A DNA stretch of 27,500 nt from Chrysomallon squamiferum (GCA_012295275.1 CM022674.1:4285610-4313109); one strand, 5' to 3'; shown: positions 1 through 10,905, counted from the first letter of the stretch. The notes: generated by a model not told the origin, from the letters alone. Numbers and translations: made by a program.

Positions 1-887
1 AGTGAGATGAGCGTACCTCAATTTTACGACGAAACTGTGAACTATATATAGACATAGTCGATAGTGAAATATTGAACTGTATGCAGGGGCTTAACCATGT
101 TATGAAGTTAAGGGAAGTAGGAACATAAAAAAAAAAAAAAAAAAAAAAAAAGGCGCTAAGACACGTTAAGAATATTTTTAAAAAATCAAAACATAATTTT
201 AAAGAAGAAGGAGAAATTATTGTTTTTGATTTAAAACGTAAAATGAAAACAAAATGAATCTGTGACGAAAATGTACGAATCAACTGCAAGATTCTAGATT
301 TAATTCCAGCAATATCTGTTACTTTATTATAATCCATTATTGGTAGCCGGTTCTCTTTCATTCGAGAGTAAAGATATAATTCAGTCTATGCTTGCTTTTA
401 ATAATAAATTAAAATAAATTAAAATATAACAAGTAATAAGGTTAAACTTTTATCGCATAAACGAACTAGGGTTTAATTATTGTTAAAAATTCGCGAAGTT
501 TTAAGAATGTGTTCAGTCCTACCTCCCTTCTAGCTACGTTATTGACTGTGTAATGATAATGTGATACTGGAACAAAAGATTTTACTGTAATCCAACGTAC
601 AGTAATTGTCAACTTAAATGATAGATACAGGGGAAACAAAACAACAACAATAACAGGAACAACAACAGCAATAACATCAACAACTGCAGAAAAAAAAAAA
701 AATAAATAAATAAACAGATCAATCAATAAATAAAAATAATAAAAATTAATAATAATAAAAAAAAAAAAAAAAAAAAAAAAATAAATAAAAATAACAACTT
801 CATTACTTCCATTACTATAATAAAGACGATGATTACCAGGTAATAAACAACAATGAAAACAACAAAACAACAAAAATCAAGCCAATA
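1..887. other. AT-rich non-coding sequence with poly-A runs (intron 1)
   Basis: No gene is visible. The segment holds A-runs at 127-151 and 757-781, AAAT and CAA/CAG-type short repeats around 640-730, and otherwise unremarkable AT-rich sequence. A minus-strand open frame over 466-873 is a low-complexity translation of the A/T tracts. Confidence 0.8.
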
Positions 888-910
888 AAAATAATAATAA
901 TAATAATAAT

Positions 911-960
<50 letters not shown>

Positions 961-970
961 AAATAAAATA
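888..970. repeat. Compound microsatellite (TAA)n-(TA)n-(AAAAT)n
   Basis: (TAA)n at about 888-915 passes into pure (AT)n at 914-954 and then AAAAT-type repeats to about 970. Confidence 0.95.
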
Positions 971-1440
971 ACCCTGTACCTAATAAACTGTGTTAATTTT
1001 ATCCGTCTTTATTTTTTTTGTTAACACAAACAAAAATCACTTCCCATTTTCCCTTGTTCAGAAAACACGTTTTATTACTTACACGTTATTCTACATAAAC
1101 GCCATTAAAGCTTCACTTCTGGCAATTTCTGATTTGCAGACGACACTTTTTTTTTTTTTATGGTAATGTCCGACGTTGCATGGGGTGAAATGTGCATCAG
1201 GGCAGGCTAGAAATTGACAATTCTGGTAACAAAAACATTCCCCGGTCCTGCCACTGGGCCAGTGGCTAATTGTGAAAACGATTGGACCATTTCTTTTCAA
1301 TTACCATAAATTGCTGGCGAGTTTTCGATTTATTTTCCTTGTGTGTCGATGGCGGTTCATTACATCGCGACCGAGCGAGTAGACTTGGTCGAACCATTGT
1401 GATTAATTAATTCATTATTCTGTGATAAATTTAACGGTTT
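971..1440. other. Non-repetitive non-coding sequence
   Basis: This is one of the more complex stretches of the intron. It contains a short perfect stem with 7-bp arms at 1250-1266 (GCCACTG-GGC-CAGTGGC). A minus-strand frame over 1091-1300 has several cysteines but no recognisable family, so I do not call it a gene. Confidence 0.6.
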
Positions 1441-1515
1441 TTTTTTTATTTTTTATTTTTTTTTGTTGTTGTTGTTGTTGTTGTTGTTGTTATTTATTTA
1501 TTTATTTATTCTTTC
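1441..1515. repeat. T-rich, (GTT)n and (TATT)n compound repeat
   Basis: T-rich sequence leads into (GTT)n at about 1465-1491 and (TATT)n to about 1511. Confidence 0.9.
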
Positions 1516-1614
1516 AGTCAGTTATATCTTTTGGAATCTGAAACTATTCATGCATTCCATCTTTAATTCGATCCTGTTTTTATTTTTTATTTTGAAATTT
1601 CTTTTGTTTTGAAA

Positions 1615-1616
<2 letters not shown>

Positions 1617-1696
<80 letters not shown>
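1617..1696. repeat. (CT)n microsatellite
   Basis: Forty uninterrupted TC dinucleotides are followed by a C-rich, CT-containing flank to about 1760. Confidence 0.97.
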
Positions 1697-1698
<2 letters not shown>

Positions 1699-1840
1699 AC
1701 CCCCTCTAACCCCTCTCTCTCTTAGGCTCCATTATAAATAAATAAGTTTCTCTCTCTAAATACAAAAATAACAATAAAACAACCATACTAACCCCGTCTC
1801 ATTTATTATTATTATAAATAAATAAATACATAAATTAAAA

Positions 1841-1861
1841 ACAACAACAACAACAACAACA

Positions 1862-1930
<69 letters not shown>
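1841..1930. repeat. (ACA)n-(ATT)n compound microsatellite
   Basis: About seven ACA units are joined to a nearly pure (ATT)n run from 1862 to 1929. Confidence 0.95.
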
Positions 1931-2406
1931 AATAAATAACTTCTTTTGTTTTCTTTTCTTGTCTAATTCTTCCCACTTCTTTTCTCTTTTTAGTCCTGGA
2001 ACAATTTCTCGCGTCCCTAGGCAATACGTAATCACCGTTTGATCGCGCTAATGTGCAACATGCATGTACAGTTACTGATTTGTGAAAAGCCATCACATTT
2101 CCGACAACACCGGTCTTAAAAAGATCCTGCTCATCCATTGTTGTTCGGAAATAGCGAAGTTTAACGACGTTTGATCCACGTTCAGGAGATGAGCTGAATG
2201 TTTGTCTAAAAAAAAGAGTCTGTGATCTAATGAGCAGAGTTTGTAGCTTAATTACATTTTGATGATAAGTTACAGGAAATGTGTATAATTCCTGAAAATT
2301 TCGGCAAATATTAGTAATTACTAAGCTGAAATTACTGATGCCAAAGTTGGTGTCGATGCATGGGAAACCAAAGGCATCTACAGAATCTTTTTCTGGAATT
2401 TTTCAC
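1931..2406. other. Non-coding sequence without visible features
   Basis: This is moderately complex sequence. Open frames on either strand are short and match no family that I recognise. Confidence 0.6.
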
Positions 2407-2760
2407 AGACACACACACACTTGTACGCACGCACACATACACTTGCACGCAGACACACACACATACATTCACATTTTCAAACGATTTGCTGTTTGTTACA
2501 CTTTGCATAAAGAAGACAAATTACACCAGAACAGCAACAACAACAGCAGTGATGGTGATGATGATGATGATGAAGATGATAACAACAAATTCAAGAAAAC
2601 AACACTAATCACAATAACTTCACCGACAGTGAAATTAATAACAGACGAATTAACAATCAAAGAAAGCAAGCAAACAACAACCAAGCGAATAAGCAAATAA
2701 ACAAATGATAAACAAACAAATAAATAAATTAATAAATAAATAAACTACATACATACATTT
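2407..2760. repeat. Cluster of CA-rich, (CAA)n/(GAT)n and (AAAT)/(AAAC) repeats
   Basis: An imperfect CA tract (2407-2475) is followed by CAA/CAG and GAT triplets (about 2530-2600). AAAC/AAAT tetramers and a short CATA run follow (about 2690-2760). The overlapping open frames rich in His/Thr or Asp are translations of these repeats. Confidence 0.85.
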
Positions 2761-2781
2761 ACCGTTTTAACTTTGCTTTCC

Positions 2782-2837
2782 TGACGTCGAACTTATAATT
2801 GTGTGATGACGTCACAATAGACAAACAGATGACGTCA
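2782..2837. promoter_or_regulatory. Cluster of three CRE-like TGACGTC sites
   Basis: TGACGTCG lies at 2782-2789, and perfect TGACGTCA octamers lie at 2807-2814 and 2830-2837. The perfect octamer is the canonical CREB/ATF site. Start-to-start spacing is 25 and 23 bp. Function in an intron is inference; the cluster could also be the remnant of a short tandem repeat. Confidence 0.35.
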
Positions 2838-2901
2838 TTCACTTTCCACTTAGTGTGATAGTTTGTATCTATTGTTAAAACACTATCTATGTTGCTAAAC
2901 C

Positions 2902-3102
2902 CATATATATATATATATATATATACTATTATTTTTTTCTTATCTCTATTGACCTTTTTTCTTTTTTCTTTCATTTTTTTTTTTTTTTTTTTTTTTAACA
3001 TTCATATTTTTTTTTTTTTTTAACAGAATTCGTGAAAAGAATGTTGTAGGAATTTCCATTAACAAATATTTTTTTGAACGTATCAGAGATAACAGAGATA
3101 TT

Positions 3103-3136
<34 letters not shown>
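2902..3136. repeat. (AT)n and long T and A homopolymer runs
   Basis: (AT)n spans 2903-2925. T-runs follow at 2974-2996 and 3007-3021, and an A-run of about 33 lies at 3104-3136. The T-runs followed by an A-run make local hairpins possible. Confidence 0.9.
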
Positions 3137-3138
<2 letters not shown>

Positions 3139-3214
3139 AAAGAGAATAGAAAAGGGATAAAAAACAAACAAACATCAACACTAATGACAAGGATGAAAGG
3201 GGAAGAAGAAGTAC

Positions 3215-3395
3215 ATGTTGATGATGATGATGATGATGATGACGACTGAAAATAGGAATGAGCTACGACGATACAGGTAAAAATATTATGATTATGATAA
3301 AGGAGATGATAAAGAATGATAATGATGAATGCGATAAACAGTAGCAACAGTGAGTATAACAGAACAATGAGTTAGTGTTGCTGAATAATAAAAAT

Positions 3396-3459
<64 letters not shown>

Positions 3460-3482
3460 TTAATGATGATGATGATGATGAC
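3215..3482. repeat. (GAT)n and (TAA)n trinucleotide repeats
   Basis: (GAT)n lies at about 3220-3243 and (TAA)n at about 3397-3458. GAT units resume at 3464-3482. The sequence between them is itself purine-rich and GAT-like, suggesting decayed repeat. Confidence 0.9.
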
Positions 3483-3599
3483 GGAAATACAATTATACGA
3501 ATGAAACTTTATAAAAAAAAGACAAGCTAACATAACAAAGTGATAATGAAAAGGCATTGTAATTACTAGTTCTGTTTTCCTTCTGTTCACAACAAAAGG

Positions 3600-3647
<48 letters not shown>
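3600..3647. repeat. (TA)n microsatellite
   Basis: About 24 uninterrupted TA units are followed by a short CA-rich stretch (about 3668-3697). Confidence 0.96.
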
Positions 3648-3649
<2 letters not shown>

Positions 3650-3784
3650 CGAAGTGAATGCATACGCGCGCACACATACACACCCACACAAACACAGGTG
3701 AATATCAGTATTTCAACAAAATAATTAACTTAATATTTTAATATGATTACCAACCAAATTTATTTATATAAACATATCTATATT

Positions 3785-3830
3785 TGAAAGAATCTATCTA
3801 TCTCTCATCTCTATCTCTCTCTCTCTCTCT

Positions 3831-3883
<53 letters not shown>

Positions 3884-4071
3884 ATCTCTCTCTCTCTATT
3901 CTCTCTTCTCTCTATATATATATATTATATATATATATAAACATAGATATAACATAGTATATTAGAACATAACTGTTGTATGTAACTGAATGAATAATGT
4001 ATCACATTTTTACATGGTAAAAGATCTAGAGAGAGAGAGAGAGAGAAGAGAAAGAGAGAGAGAGAGAGAGA
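3785..4071. repeat. Interrupted (CT)n-(AT)n block facing a (GA)n block
   Basis: Interrupted CT repeats run from about 3790 to 3912 and pass into (AT)n to about 3940. After about 90 bp of ordinary sequence, (GA)n runs from 4028 to 4071. CT followed by GA makes the two blocks complementary, so they could pair as a loose stem. Confidence 0.88.
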
Positions 4072-4603
4072 TTTCTATATTCTGATATTAAATAAATAGT
4101 AATTAAATAAATAAATAAATATCATTAGGAACAATTTAGATAATAATAATAATAATAATAATAAAACTTCCCAGTAGCAGTAAACAACTCGATAAAAGAC
4201 CACAATACAAACAATATCAACTGATCTAAACACCCACTAAAAAAGAAAATGAATACAAAAAAAATCTAAACGGTCGTAACAGATGGATTTTATTTCACCA
4301 CGGAACAAACAATACATGTAATTCTGCTTTTGGATGGACAATTAACAATCAGATCAGTGGTCAGTTATTCACAGAATGGACAATGAGCCTGGCAGGACTG
4401 TCCGGTGAACTAATGTCCAGCTATCACCAAGTTCGAAAATCTCGGTACTGACAAAAAATTGATCTTTTAATCATTGCCAAATCGTATGCTGAAAGGCAAA
4501 ATCCGTTTGACTGCCTTGTGTAAAGAATGAACGTTTAACGACCATCAGAAACATTTTGACACGAACGGTTATTTGATGTGAATAATATGCATATATGTGT
4601 TAA

Positions 4604-4607
<4 letters not shown>
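4072..4607. other. Mostly non-repetitive intronic sequence
   Basis: A short AAAT run is followed by a (TAA)n run of about 24 bp (4140-4164). The remainder, 4166-4600, is complex sequence with no open frame that resembles a protein family. I see no SINE or transposase signature. Confidence 0.6.

Positions 4608-4642
<35 letters not shown>
4608..4642. repeat. (GT)n microsatellite
   Basis: About seventeen GT units precede a T-rich stretch. Confidence 0.95.
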
Positions 4643-4644
<2 letters not shown>

Positions 4645-4930
4645 CCTTTCTTTTTTTTTTCTTCTCTTATTGAACTGACAAATTGAGATATTTCAAGTGG
4701 AATTGTTATCGATTATTGGACGAAGGTAAGGTAGTCTTTGATAACTGCGTAGAATATGGCTGGAACGGGAAATAACTTTGTTGAAATGCTTCCCCAGTTG
4801 ACATTGTGTCGACGACAAATAAACGAGGATTTTTGTATTGGTTCAAAACGAAAAAATAATAACAAAATAAATAAATAATTAATAATAAATGTAAAAGAAA
4901 AAATAACGAAAAAAACCAACAAACAAAACA
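4643..4930. other. Non-coding sequence
   Basis: There is ordinary sequence to about 4840, then A-rich sequence leading into the next repeat. Hydrophobic minus-strand frames here extend the repeat translation and are not genes. Confidence 0.6.
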
Positions 4931-4969
4931 AGTAAATAAATAAATAAATAAACAAACAACAACAACAAC

Positions 4970-5021
<52 letters not shown>

Positions 5022-5104
5022 TTAATAACAACAACAACAACAATAATAATAATAACAATAATAATAATAATAACAACAACAACAACAATAACAACAATAA
5101 CAGT
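4931..5104. repeat. Compound (AAAT)/(AAC)n/(AAT)n trinucleotide block
   Basis: AAAT units give way to alternating blocks of (AAC)n and (AAT)n through about 5104. In reverse translation this produces poly-Leu, poly-Val or poly-Ile, which explains the long minus-strand frames. Confidence 0.93.
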
Positions 5105-5809
5105 AATGAAACGAAAAGTGATGAAAGCACAGACAAAGACACTCCAATTCTTAACGACGCTTGCTGTCAATTCTTCTTTTATGTTCGAAGTGCATGAAGA
5201 AGAGTTTTCCGACGCGTATTAATAATTACCTCGGGACTATTTCGTCGTGCGGAAAACTACTATTTGTCAGTCGATTACAGCGATTGATTATTTTCTCTTT
5301 CTATATTTGTGAAGCTGTTTGCCGTGGAATTACCGATACTTTTATTTCTGTATTTCAAAGGTGTATCGACGCTAGGTAATCATGTACAAACGTTAATCTA
5401 CTTATTTTGTCGCAATACTTATATTCGTCATTTTTTTTTTTTTTTTTTTTTTTTCAATTTTTTTTTTGTTCATACGTGGACCTGGCTGTAACTAAGTACA
5501 TGCTCGAGGCGTCAGGGTTTGTCAGATCGATCCTTATCACTGGTGTTAATTCTGTTTCAGTCATCTTGTTTGTTTAAATCGTGGCGTTAAGCTTTACTAC
5601 CAACAGGAAGGTCGCTATACACGATCTCTTTTTTTGCTAATTGGTAGGAGTAATCCTTTAACGGGGTTTCTCCTTTCTCATTATAAATTTGTCATTTAAA
5701 ATGATCAAAACTAGTGATAACATCCCATTTTTAATACCAGGAGGGAGCTTAAGATTAAATGTTGATATGAACTGAAGGAGTGGATTCATCGTTCAGTTAT
5801 TTCGTTTTT
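5105..5809. other. Non-coding sequence with one T-run
   Basis: Complex sequence is interrupted by a T-run at 5431-5454. The part from 5500 to 5809 precedes a SINE-like core and may contain its unrecognised 5' part, but I cannot see clear box A and box B motifs. Confidence 0.5.
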
Positions 5810-6010
5810 GTAACCAGCGCTTCACTTCACCGCGGTGTCTGTAAAGTTCTGGTATGTACTGTCTTGTCAGCGATACAGTGCACATAAAAGATTCCTTGCT
5901 GTTAATATGAAAAGAGTAACTCGTGAAATGGCAACAGCGGGTTTCTACTCTTTTCAGACGAATGGTGCGTAACCGTAATAATGTTCGATGACAAAAACAA
6001 AATAAAAATA
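5810..6010 (+). mobile_element. Mollusc-type dispersed repeat, SINE-like 3' portion
   Basis: The segments GTGTCTGTAAAG, GTGCACATAAAAGATTCC, TTGCTGTTAAT and GAAAAGAGTAACTCGTGAA, followed by GGCAACAGCGGGTTTC, closely resemble a repeat that I recall as widespread in mollusc genomes. In that repeat the core reads CACATAAAAGATCCCTTG and ACAGCGGGTTTCC. The copy ends in an A-rich tail (about 5993-6020), as expected for a retroposed element on the plus strand. It may belong to a V-SINE-like family such as RUDI, but I cannot confirm the family or locate a tRNA head. No coding capacity is expected. Confidence 0.6.
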
Positions 6011-6039
6011 AAAATAATTTTTTTTTCTCTAAATAAACA

Positions 6040-6120
6040 ATTTTCGTATATTTATTTATTAATTTAATTTATTTTTATTTTATTTTTATTTATTTATTTA
6101 TTTATTTATTTATTATTTTT
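6040..6120. repeat. (TTTA)n-rich repeat
   Basis: Tetranucleotide TTTA/TTTTA units run through about 6120, and the last segment is nearly pure TTTA. Confidence 0.9.
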
Positions 6121-6738
<618 letters not shown>

Positions 6739-6877
6739 ACTAGGGAAAATAAAGATATGGTAACGCACAAATGCACGAATTTTTCTATGACATTTCTGTA
6801 TCTAATATTATCTTTTGATTTTAGATATGTGTATTTTCATGTATATTCAGAAATCTAGTTTATACAGCTTTACATCT

Positions 6878-6968
<91 letters not shown>
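6878..6968. repeat. (GA)n microsatellite
   Basis: About 42 GA units are preceded by a GAGACAGA transition. This is the second GA tract within 350 bp on the same strand. Confidence 0.97.
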
Positions 6969-6971
<3 letters not shown>

Positions 6972-7049
6972 TGTGAAAGATGGACATGTATATAAATATA
7001 TATTTACAAATAATTAGATAGAAACTCCTAGATATGTAGTAGAAGAAAG

Positions 7050-7228
7050 AAGAAACATCTATACAGACAGACAAGTATATAAATGGTTGATTGGATGCAT
7101 GGACAGATAGATAAGTAGGTAGGAGACAGACAGCATAGATGGAGAGACAGACATAGATAGATATACAGATAGTTAAACAGACATACGTTTAGAGAGACGA
7201 ACAGCCATACAGTCACACATACAAACAC

Positions 7229-7262
<34 letters not shown>
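7050..7262. repeat. Degenerate (GACA)/(GATA) repeat ending in (CA)n
   Basis: Diverged GACA, GATA and TAGG-type tetramers (about 7055-7190) lead into pure (CA)n at 7229-7262. Confidence 0.85.
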
Positions 7263-7264
<2 letters not shown>

Positions 7265-7910
7265 GACAGCTTAAACCACAAAGACCGAGAGATAACAACG
7301 ACAAAAAAAAACAAAAAAAAAGAAATAGAAGAAAAAAAGGTCTTCTTTAAGAATACAAAAAAGAAAAGAAAAAAAGTAAAAAAAAAAAAAAAAAAAAACA
7401 AGAAAAAATGGCGAACACGTTAATGCGTTTATTAGGACGCTGACACAGAAACGAGGCTACGAGAGGCTAAGCATTACAGACGTCTTATTCCTGAAACTGA
7501 CGTGGAAGTCAGTAATTACATTCACTTCTCAGAGACGTCACCGCAGGATTAATGACTCTTCTTGCGAAATAAACAAGAGAAATTATTTATTGGCTTTTTT
7601 TTTTTTCCCTTCTCCTCCTTCTTCTTCTTCGTCTTCGTATTTTTTTTTTTTTTTTCCACCATTGACTCTAGAAAAACCGTAGACCTGCCGTAAGTCACTT
7701 TTGAAAATCATTAAGCATTAGTTTAAGTCGACGCCAAATAGATTTATTTCGATTTGGTTTTATATGTGACAACACGGAGACATATAAATGATATTAAGAG
7801 CCCGAGTGGCAGATTCTAGCAAACAGAAAATCTTCGCAGGATTGTTTACTCTCGAAGACTCCCGCCAGACTTTCCGCTTGTCCTTGTCAGCGCTTCAAGG
7901 ATGGATGGAT
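7263..7910. other. A-rich stretch followed by complex non-coding sequence
   Basis: A-runs occupy about 7300-7400. Complex sequence with several ACGTC/GACGT words follows (7410-7560), then T-rich and CTT/CTC units (7590-7655). From 7660 to 7910 the sequence is complex, and a short plus-strand frame there runs straight into the GT array, so I do not call it a gene. Confidence 0.6.
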
Positions 7911-7982
7911 TGTCTGTGTGTGAGTTTATGTGTAAATGTGTGTCTGTGTGTCTGCCGTTATGTAAATATCTAAGTATGTGTG

Positions 7983-8013
<31 letters not shown>

Positions 8014-8022
8014 TTGTATGTA

Positions 8023-8089
<67 letters not shown>

Positions 8090-8960
8090 ATGTATGTATG
8101 TATGTATGTATGTATGTATGTATGTATATGTATGTATGTGTGTGTATGTATGTATTAATGTATTTTGTATGTATGTGCATGCATGTATGTATGTATGAAT
8201 GAATATGTATGTATGTTTGTATGTATGTTTGAATATATATATGCATGAATATATGTAACCATGAATGAATGTATGTATGTTTGTATGTATGTTTGTATAT
8301 ATATATATATATAAAATGTATGTATATATGTAGTATGTATGTATGTATGTGTGTGTGTGTAATGTAGGTATGTATGTATGTACGCTTGTATGTATGTGTA
8401 TATGTATATATGTGTGTATGTATGCATGAACGTATGTACGCTTGTATGTATGTGTATGTGTGTATGTGTGTCTGCATGTGTGTATGTATGTATGTGTGTA
8501 TGTGTGTCTCTGTCTGAATGTATGTATGTATGTATGTGTGTCTGTATGTCTGTATGTATGTGTGTTATGTGTGTCTATGTATGTATGTATGTATGTGTGT
8601 GTGTATGTGTGTCTGTATATATGTATGTAGGTATGTATGTGTGTATGTGTGTCTGTATGTCTGTCTGTATGTATGTATGTATGCGTGCATGAATGCATGT
8701 ATGTATGTTTGTATGTATGTTTGTATATATATATATATGTAGTATGTATGTATGTATGTATGCATGTGTGTATGTGTGTCTGTATGTATGTATGTATGTA
8801 TGTATGTGTGTCTGTATATATGTATGTATGCATTCATGTATATAAGTAGCTATTTGTATATTTATATACTTATGCATATCAGTATCACTGTATATGTATA
8901 TGTTTGTATGTATGTATGTATGTATTTATGTATGTACGTATGTATAGTAAGTAATTGTGT
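7911..8960. repeat. Kilobase-scale (GT)n/(GTAT)n array with internal duplications
   Basis: The array starts with GT-rich repeats (about 7973-8080), passes to pure GTAT (about 8070-8130), then to a mosaic of GTAT, GTGT, GTCT, GTTT and (TA)n. A composite block of the form CATGAATG, GTAT run, GTTTGTAT run, (TA)n, GTAGTATG appears at 8260-8348 and again at 8688-8762, with a partial relative near 8197-8248. All frames on both strands are open for long stretches simply because the units lack stop codons; they encode only Cys/Val/Met/Tyr or His/Thr/Tyr/Ile. Confidence 0.95.
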
Positions 8961-9396
8961 GTAGCATGTTTGAATGTTTATATATGTGTGTGTGCGTCTA
9001 GAAATGATTTGTATGAATGCATGTACGAGTACAAGTGCCTCTGTGTGTATGTTTGATCGGTCTAAATCTATAAGATAACATTTATACACAAGCTCAAACA
9101 TGTGTATTTAAGTTCCTTTCTTTCTTTTTAAATAAGACTCTCTCACACATGCATAAACGTAATCCATACACACAAACTTAAATCAAACGTACTTTAAAAA
9201 TGAGTCATTGGAGAGCACGTACTCTAAGAAGAACTGTCACTCAAACACGAAGCAAAACTAAATAACGCTGAAAATATCCTCTGTCCTGTGATTGTTTCCA
9301 AAACGAAGTTTTCAAACGAGGTAATCAAATAACCTATATATACATTTTTTCTTCTTTTTTTTTCAATTCCTTAAATTTGTGTCCCAGTTCCTGAAA
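8961..9396. other. Non-coding sequence
   Basis: Residual GT-rich words fade out by about 9060. The rest is complex sequence with no recognisable feature. Confidence 0.6.
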
Positions 9397-9504
9397 TGTC
9401 TGTCACAAATATCCGCAAATTCTTTCAACAATTTCTACAAATGCTGTAACAATGTCTACCAATTCTGTGACAATTTCTGCAAATTCTGTAACAATTGGCG
9501 AAAT
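9397..9504. repeat. 21-bp tandem repeat (about four to five units)
   Basis: Four consecutive 21-bp units are visible at 9421-9441, 9442-9462, 9463-9483 and 9484-9504. They share the pattern (T)TCTGTAACAAT followed by TTCTACAAA-like sequence. A more diverged, longer unit precedes them. Because 21 is divisible by three, one plus-strand frame encodes a seven-residue motif (such as FCDNFCK). That frame starts at GTG rather than ATG and has no family match, so I treat this as a minisatellite. Confidence 0.8.
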
Positions 9505-9829
9505 TACCGGGAACAAGTTCTTTCTCTCCCTCTCTCACTCTGTCGCTACTGGAAACAAAACGTTCTGATCATCTCTTAGTGAGTATTTTTTTTTGTTCTC
9601 TGACACTTGCTATCGACTGACCATTGTCCTGCTGGTGTGCTTGGCTTTTATTAAGTTCTGTAGTTTCGTTGACGACTTCTGAATAGAGGACGTCAGCGCT
9701 TTTGTTGAAATGTTCATTAGTCTGTCTGAGTCAAGATTCGATGACTGTTTGTACGTCAGCCGTAGGAGTTGTCAAGACTCTGTGCATTATCGTACAAGGT
9801 TATCATCACTCTTTGCAGTCTAACCTCGC

Positions 9830-9830
<1 letters not shown>
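9505..9830. other. Non-coding sequence
   Basis: Complex sequence with no recognised feature runs up to the start of the trinucleotide block. Confidence 0.6.
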
Positions 9831-9860
<30 letters not shown>

Positions 9861-9943
9861 GCTATTAGTAGTAGTAGTAGTAGTGGTGGTAGTAGCAGTA
9901 GTATTGCTATTATTATTATTATTATCAGTAGTAGTAGTATTAA

Positions 9944-9983
<40 letters not shown>

Positions 9984-10194
9984 GCTAGTAGTAGTAGTAT
10001 TGCTATTATTATTATTAGTATTAGTATTATTATTGTTATTGCTATTAGTAGTAGTAGTGGTGGTGGTAGTAGTAGCAGTAGTAGTATTGCTGTTGTCGTT
10101 GTTGTGGTTATTATTATTATTATTATTATTTTTGTTGTTATTATTAACGTGGATATTACTACTACTACTACTACCACTACCACTACCACTACCA

Positions 10195-10246
<52 letters not shown>

Positions 10247-10272
10247 CACTACCACTACCACTACCACTACCA

Positions 10273-10327
<55 letters not shown>

Positions 10328-10375
10328 CACTACCACTACTACTACTAGTACTACTACTACTACTACTATTGTTTT
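9831..10375. repeat. Long trinucleotide block switching from ATT/AGT/GGT to ACT/ACC
   Basis: The first half (about 9833-10155) consists of (ATT)n, (AGT)n and short GGT runs. The second half (about 10155-10370) consists of (ACT)n and (ACCACT)n. ACT and ACC are the reverse complements of AGT and GGT, so the motif changes strand near 10150. In the second half a composite of several ACCACT units followed by an (ACT)n run occurs twice. Long poly-Leu, poly-Ile, poly-Thr and poly-Val frames here are repeat translations. Confidence 0.95.
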
Positions 10376-10499
10376 GTAATGTAAGAAATTAAAGTTTCTG
10401 GATACATATTATTTTAACCAGTTTCAATTGTACACAAAAGACGTTTCAGCTATGAATGTTTAATTAAATCGTGATAAAAAACCCATGTATATAACGCAG

Positions 10500-10679
10500 A
10501 TTCGAAGATAGACAGAGACAGACAGAGAGAGAGACAGATATATATATAGATACATGGATATACAGACATATATATATATATATATACACATACATACATA
10601 TCTGTCTCTTTATCTCTCTCTCTTTATATATATATATACATATATACATACATACATACATACATAAATATCTCTCTCT

Positions 10680-10722
<43 letters not shown>

Positions 10723-10775
10723 TATATATATGTATCTATGTATGTATGTAAGTATGCATGTATGTATGTATGTAT
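10500..10775. repeat. Compound GACA/GA/TA/CATA/CT/CA/GTAT repeat
   Basis: The order is GACA and GA units (10508-10536), TA units (10537-10590), CATA, CT (about 10605-10624), TA, CATA (10640-10665), CT (about 10670-10680), TA (10681-10703), CA (10704-10722), TA, and GTAT (10732-10775). Several blocks are reverse complements of others. Confidence 0.92.
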
Positions 10776-10905
10776 TAAAGTGATAAAAATGTACAAGAAA
10801 TTATCGAAACGCTCCTTTATTAGTAAATTAAAAACGCAGCTCATAAGAATGCTTTGCTCTGAAGTTGTCCAGTTAAACATAATTGTACATAGCCCAATGT
10901 TCCAC

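Noticed and set aside
1091-1300. Cysteine-containing minus-strand frame that might suggest a small secreted peptide
   Set aside because: There is no signal peptide and the cysteine spacing matches no family that I know. It also runs through a T/A homopolymer.
4706-5170. 154-codon hydrophobic minus-strand frame resembling a membrane protein
   Set aside because: The hydrophobic core is the reverse translation of (AAC)n/(AAT)n. The flanks carry no family motif.
7926-8877. Long minus-strand frames rich in His, Thr, Tyr and Ile, and plus-strand frames rich in Cys, Val, Met and Tyr
   Set aside because: They are translations of the GT/GTAT array. Every frame is open because the units contain no stop, and none has a domain, signal peptide or codon structure.
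9702-10392. Open frames of 176-225 codons on both strands over the trinucleotide block
   Set aside because: They are poly-Ile, poly-Leu, poly-Val and poly-Thr produced by ATT/AGT/ACT triplets. Overlapping frames on both strands are equally open.
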